Of a DNA stretch of 47,062 bases, positions 43,648 to 47,062 are shown in pieces. Numbering within the stretch: position 1 is the first letter of the stretch; every line of letters begins with the position of its first letter. Location of the stretch: the NCBI GenBank assembly GCA_903881665.1, contig CAIRUC010000036.1, positions 1 through 47,062 of the forward strand, read 5' to 3'. The notes under the pieces were generated by a model. That model made no database searches, was not told where the DNA came from, and saw nothing but the letters and a program-made list of their open reading frames with translations. The DNA is from an uncultured Bacteroidota bacterium. Its GTDB lineage: Bacteria; Bacteroidota; Bacteroidia; AKYH767-A; OLB10. The position numbers were made by a program, and so were the translations under genes.

Positions 43648-43988
43648 GTATTCTTAATTTCCTGGTACTATGATAATTTGTCAGTTACTGTTTATTAATA
43701 ATAAACACGCTGAAAAACAGTTAATTAGAGCTGTTAATCGACGTGTTGATAACTCTATACGACTAATGCACGAAGTTAATCATTTGGTGGCATATTTTTG
43801 AGGGCTCCTGAGAGTAATTATTAACAAAAAGTAATCTCAATGTAAGATCTCCTATATAGTACTCAATTTCGGTATTGATTCCCGTATCTTAGTGGAAAAT
43901 AAGAAACTAAAAATTCCCTTAAAAAATGTGGACTACCCCCCAAAACCTTTTTTAAAACATTTCGTTCAACAAAGAAAAAATTCGGCTA
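43648..43988. promoter_or_regulatory. Divergent regulatory region, gyrA / clpC
   Basis: This 341-nt region serves two divergent genes. On the minus strand TAACTTCG (43778-43771) is a possible gyrA -7 box. On the plus strand TATCTTAG (43885-43892) is a possible clpC -7 box, giving a leader of about 90 nt. A perfect 19-bp palindrome, TGTTTATTA-A-TAATAAACA, lies at 43689-43707 in the gyrA leader. TTATCAACA (43752-43744, minus) is one base from a DnaA box. Confidence 0.5.
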
Positions 43989-46529
43989 ATGGAAGCTAAA
44001 TTCTCACCCAGAGTAAAAGATGTGATCACATATAGTCGTGAAGAGGCGCTACGTCTGGGACATGATTATATTGGTACTGAACATTTATTATTAGGTCTCA
44101 TTCGTGAAGGCGAAGGCATGGCCATTAAATTTTTAAAATCATTAAACATCAACCTTGTTGAATTACGTAAATCCGTTGAAAATGCGGTAAAAGGTAGTTC
44201 GGGCAGTGTTAATAATTTAAACAATATTCCCTTAACAAAGCAGGCTGAAAAAGCCTTGAAGATCACCTATCTCGAAGCGAAGATTTTCAAGAGCGAAATC
44301 ATTGGTACCGAGCATTTGTTATTGGCAATATTAAAAGATGAAGACAACATCGCCACTCAGATACTAAATCAGTTTGGCATTACTTACGATATCATGCGTG
44401 AAGAACTAGAAATGTTCAAATCGAACTTCAAATCAGAAGCACCTCAGTCGTCGAACGACGATGATCCTTATTCTAAGGATGACGACGGTCCTTCTTTCGG
44501 TCAGGCCAAAAAGACGGCAGACAGCAAATCAAAAACTCCTGTACTGGATAACTTCGGTCGTGATTTAACGAAAGCAGCTGAAGAAGGTAAACTAGATCCT
44601 ATTGTAGGTCGCGAGAAAGAGATTGAGCGTGTTTCGCAAATCCTTTCGCGTCGTAAGAAGAATAATCCGATTCTTATCGGAGAACCTGGTGTAGGTAAAT
44701 CGGCTATTGCCGAAGGCCTTGCTTTACGTATTATTCAACGTAAAGTGAGTCGTATTTTATTCAATAAACGCATCGTTACGCTTGATTTAGCTTCATTAGT
44801 TGCTGGCACGAAGTATCGTGGTCAATTTGAGGAGCGGATGAAAGCGGTGATGAATGAATTGGAAAAATCGCCAGATGTGATCTTGTTTATTGATGAGATT
44901 CACACCATCATTGGTGCTGGTGGAGCTTCAGGATCATTAGATGCTTCTAATATGTTTAAGCCTGCTTTAGCGCGCGGCGAAATTCAATGTATCGGAGCTA
45001 CTACACTCGACGAGTATCGTCAGTACATTGAGAAAGATGGTGCTTTAGATCGTCGCTTTCAAAAAGTTATTGTGGATCCTACTTCTGTTGATGAAACGAT
45101 TCAAATTTTAGGCAATATTAAAGAGCGTTATGAAGAACATCACCATGTAAATTATACGGATGGCGCTATTGCGGCATGTGTTAAATTAACGAATCGTTAT
45201 ATTACTGATCGTTTTCTTCCTGATAAAGCAATTGACGCTTTAGATGAAGCAGGTTCTCGTGTTCATATTTCAAATATTCATGTACCTCAAAGTATTATCG
45301 ATCTTGAAACAAAGGTTGCAGATATTAAGGTTGAAAAAAATCGCGTAGTACGTAGCCAAAAGTATGAAGAAGCTGCTCGATTACGTGATTCAGAAAAGCA
45401 ACTTTTAGAGCAACTCGAAACGGCTAAGAAAACGTGGGAAGAAGAAACAAAAACGCAACGCTATACAGTAGATGTTGAAGACGTGGCGCAAGTGGTTGCA
45501 ATGATGAGCGGTATTCCTGTGACGCGTATTGCTCAGGCTGAAACTACTCGATTATTGAAGATGCCGGATGAGTTAAAAGGTAAAGTAATTGGACAAGATG
45601 AAGCCGTTAAGAAGGTGGTGAAAGCTATTCAACGTAATCGTGCTGGATTAAAAGATCCTAATAAACCAATTGGAACATTTATTTTCTTAGGACCTACTGG
45701 TGTTGGTAAAACTGAATTAGCAAAAGTATTAAGTCGTTATTTATTCGATACTGAAGATGCCTTGATTCGTATAGACATGAGTGAGTATATGGAGAAGTTT
45801 GCCATCTCTCGTTTGGTTGGTGCGCCTCCGGGATATGTAGGATATGAAGAAGGCGGACAGCTGACTGAAAAAGTACGACGCAAGCCCTACTCTATCGTAT
45901 TATTAGATGAAATTGAGAAAGCGCATCCAGATGTATTTAATCTATTGTTGCAAGTACTCGACGACGGACAGTTAACCGACAGTTTAGGACGTAAAATTGA
46001 TTTCAAGAATACAATTATTATCATGACTTCGAATATTGGTTCACGCCAATTAAAAGAATTCGGACAAGGAGTAGGATTTAACACCACTGCACGTTCAAAT
46101 CAAGCGGATGACAATGCAAGAAGCGTAATTGAAAACTCATTAAAGAAAGCATTCGCTCCTGAGTTCTTGAACCGTATCGACGACGTTGTTGTATTCAACA
46201 GCTTAGTAAAAGAAGACATCTTCAAGATCATTGATATCGAACTTGAAAGCTTATACAAACGCGTTAATGATTTAGGCTATAAATTAAAATTAACTGATGA
46301 TGCAAAAGAATTCTTAACCGACCGTGGTTACGACTACAACTTTGGTGCTCGTCCGTTGAAGAGAGCCATTCAGAAGTTCATCGAAGATCCGATGGCTGAA
46401 GAAATCATCAAAGGCGAATTAGCAGAAGGCGATACTATTGAATTAAGCCGCGACGGTGATGCCGATCAACTTAAGATCAGCATTGTAAAGCCCGGAAAGC
46501 CTTCGAAGAAAAAGAAAGAAGAAAGTTAA
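43989..46529 (+). CDS. clpC: ATP-dependent Clp protease ATPase ClpC
   Basis: AAA+ unfoldase that feeds ClpP. The 846-residue protein has an N-terminal double Clp_N domain (1-145), then an acidic linker. Nucleotide domain 1 has Walker A GEPGVGKS at 231-238 and Walker [13 protein letters not shown]-type middle region follows (about 443-478, [20 protein letters not shown]), which marks ClpC rather than ClpB. Domain 2 has Walker A GPTGVGKT at 567-574, with SEYMEKF and a Lys-rich end. clpP is not nearby. It is a single-gene unit closed by a strong terminator. Confidence 0.97.
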   Translation: MEAKFSPRVKDVITYSREEALRLGHDYIGTEHLLLGLIREGEGMAIKFLKSLNINLVELRKSVENAVKGSSGSVNNLNNIPLTKQAEKALKITYLEAKIFKSEIIGTEHLLLAILKDEDNIATQILNQFGITYDIMREELEMFKSNFKSEAPQSSNDDDPYSKDDDGPSFGQAKKTADSKSKTPVLDNFGRDLTKAAEEGKLDPIVGREKEIERVSQILSRRKKNNPILIGEPGVGKSAIAEGLALRIIQRKVSRILFNKRIVTLDLASLVAGTKYRGQFEERMKAVMNELEKSPDVILFIDEIHTIIGAGGASGSLDASNMFKPALARGEIQCIGATTLDEYRQYIEKDGALDRRFQKVIVDPTSVDETIQILGNIKERYEEHHHVNYTDGAIAACVKLTNRYITDRFLPDKAIDALDEAGSRVHISNIHVPQSIIDLETKVADIKVEKNRVVRSQKYEEAARLRDSEKQLLEQLETAKKTWEEETKTQRYTVDVEDVAQVVAMMSGIPVTRIAQAETTRLLKMPDELKGKVIGQDEAVKKVVKAIQRNRAGLKDPNKPIGTFIFLGPTGVGKTELAKVLSRYLFDTEDALIRIDMSEYMEKFAISRLVGAPPGYVGYEEGGQLTEKVRRKPYSIVLLDEIEKAHPDVFNLLLQVLDDGQLTDSLGRKIDFKNTIIIMTSNIGSRQLKEFGQGVGFNTTARSNQADDNARSVIENSLKKAFAPEFLNRIDDVVVFNSLVKEDIFKIIDIELESLYKRVNDLGYKLKLTDDAKEFLTDRGYDYNFGARPLKRAIQKFIEDPMAEEIIKGELAEGDTIELSRDGDADQLKISIVKPGKPSKKKKEES

Positions 46530-46536
46530 TATAAAG

Positions 46537-46567
46537 AAAAAGCCCTGAGGAATCAGGGCTTTTTTTA
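46537..46567 (+). terminator. clpC intrinsic terminator
   Basis: AGCCCTGA pairs with TCAGGGCT around a GGAA tetraloop (46541-46560), followed by seven T. It ends 17 nt before the probable end of the IS element. Confidence 0.94.
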
Positions 46568-46583
46568 TTTGAAGATTTGAAAA

Positions 46584-47062
46584 TGTGGAATTCCAAACAA
46601 AAAGTGGACAAAATTTAGCGAAGCTTAAGCAGCATTTTTTAAGTTGTTATTAATTAGTTTGTTAAATTCTTTTATGGTTAAGTTGTTTAGTTGTTTGTGC
46701 CTTCTATTTGTATTGTAGAAAGTTTCGATGTACTCAAAAATTGAAAGTTCAGCCTGCTCTCTGCTTTTGTATTTACAATGATAGACTAATTCAACTTTTA
46801 ATGTTTTAAAGAAGCTTTCTGCTACGGCATTATCCCAGCAATTACCTTTTCTGCTCATGCTTCGTTTGATGTTAGCATGCTTGCTTATTTCCTTTACAAA
46901 CTCATCGCAAGCATATTGAATGCCTCTGTCGGAATGGAATATTAGCGACTCGTTGGCTTGGATGGGTCGATTGTTAAGCGCCATTTTTAATGCTGCAATA
47001 CTAGTTTGTTTTGCAAACATTCTATTGCTTAGCGCCCATCCAATAACCTTTCTATCATACAA
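46584..47062 (-). mobile_element. IS3-family insertion sequence, right part only
   Basis: The element continues beyond the window. Its end inside the window is probably at 46584 or 46586, where TG begins a segment with the pattern TGGAATTCC then AAAAAGTGGACA, like the terminal repeats of the IS150-type subgroup of IS3. The transposase frame reads towards this end. Insertion is just after the clpC terminator, so clpC is not damaged. The exact limit and target duplication cannot be set from one end. Confidence 0.75.
46625..47062 (-). CDS. IS3-family transposase OrfB, C-terminal part (partial)
   Basis: The visible 145 residues are the C-terminal part of the DDE integrase domain; the N-terminus lies outside the window, so the first codon shown is not the start. 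YDRKVIGWALSNR is the segment after the first catalytic Asp. FHSDRGIQYA contains the second Asp, and DNAVAESFFKTLKVEL the catalytic Glu. The frame ends NTNRRHKQLN and is intact to its stop. It is therefore probably active. Confidence 0.92.
   Translation of the reverse strand: MYDRKVIGWALSNRMFAKQTSIAALKMALNNRPIQANESLIFHSDRGIQYACDEFVKEISKHANIKRSMSRKGNCWDNAVAESFFKTLKVELVYHCKYKSREQAELSIFEYIETFYNTNRRHKQLNNLTIKEFNKLINNNLKNAA

Noticed and set aside
43744..43752. DnaA-box-like site as a replication origin
   Set aside because: One imperfect 9-mer, no cluster of boxes, no dnaA or dnaN nearby; reported only as a regulatory curiosity.
1..47062. CRISPR array, tRNA, rRNA, prophage, defence island
   Set aside because: No regularly spaced repeats, no cloverleaf or rRNA segments, and no phage or known defence genes were seen by eye on either strand.

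Overview
The window is ordinary chromosomal DNA from a Bacteroidota (Bacteroidetes) bacterium, order not determinable from sequence alone. Supporting signs are low GC, promoters of the Bacteroidetes type (TTTG, about 19 nt, TAnnTTTG), almost no Shine-Dalgarno sequences, two proteins with type IX secretion (T9SS) C-terminal sorting domains, many lipoproteins and TPR proteins, and a ClpC/SurE/LpxB/RecF/GyrA housekeeping set. No tRNA, rRNA, CRISPR array or prophage was seen. The only clear mobile element is an IS3-family copy running off the right edge.

Layout. 1-3.5 kb (minus): the three-gene proton-translocating NAD(P) transhydrogenase (pntAA, pntAB, pntB), interrupted by a decayed four-helix-bundle gene inside inverted repeats. 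3.8-4.9 kb (plus): a small conserved protein and a PhnP-like metallo-hydrolase. 4.9-5.6 kb: an island with a broken gene bounded by an imperfect inverted repeat. 5.7-9.3 kb: cmk, ispH and rpsA. 9.4-10.9 kb: pyrR-pyrB. 11.0-13.1 kb: a STAS protein, a T9SS secreted protein and rnz. 13.1-15.7 kb: a Nudix hydrolase, pfkA and an outer-membrane barrel. 15.8-19.7 kb (minus): a thioredoxin-like lipoprotein and two POT peptide transporters. 19.9-20.7 kb: YbaB and a DinB-like protein. 20.7-23.8 kb (minus): a DUF5011 lipoprotein and a prolyl oligopeptidase. 23.9-26.9 kb: a DUF885 lipoprotein and a PF04339-like acyltransferase. 26.9-28.0 kb: a very AT-rich gap and a tiny protein that is little more than a T9SS sorting domain. 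28.1-31.0 kb: a DUF4139 protein and recF. 31.3-34.5 kb (minus): a glycan-synthesis cluster (Gfo/Idh oxidoreductase, lipoprotein, polyprenyl-phosphate sugar transferase). 34.7-38.4 kb: pcm, a second decayed island, then surE, two small paralogous membrane proteins and lpxB. 38.5-43.6 kb: a short ssb, a Zn-ribbon protein, a TPR protein and gyrA. 44.0-46.5 kb: clpC. 46.6 kb to the end: IS3 transposase.

The genes are mostly independent housekeeping units. Real operons are supported by overlaps or tight spacing: pyrR-pyrB, the pnt set, cmk-ispH, DUF5011 with prolyl oligopeptidase, surE to lpxB, and the glycan cluster.

Points of most interest: at least seven genes have a good -7 box only 4-7 nt before the start codon, which predicts leaderless transcripts; rpsA has a strong leader hairpin; two decayed gene islands share an attC-like structured motif; and a membrane-protein pair sits between surE and lpxB. 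I did not find a convincing new defence or mobile system.
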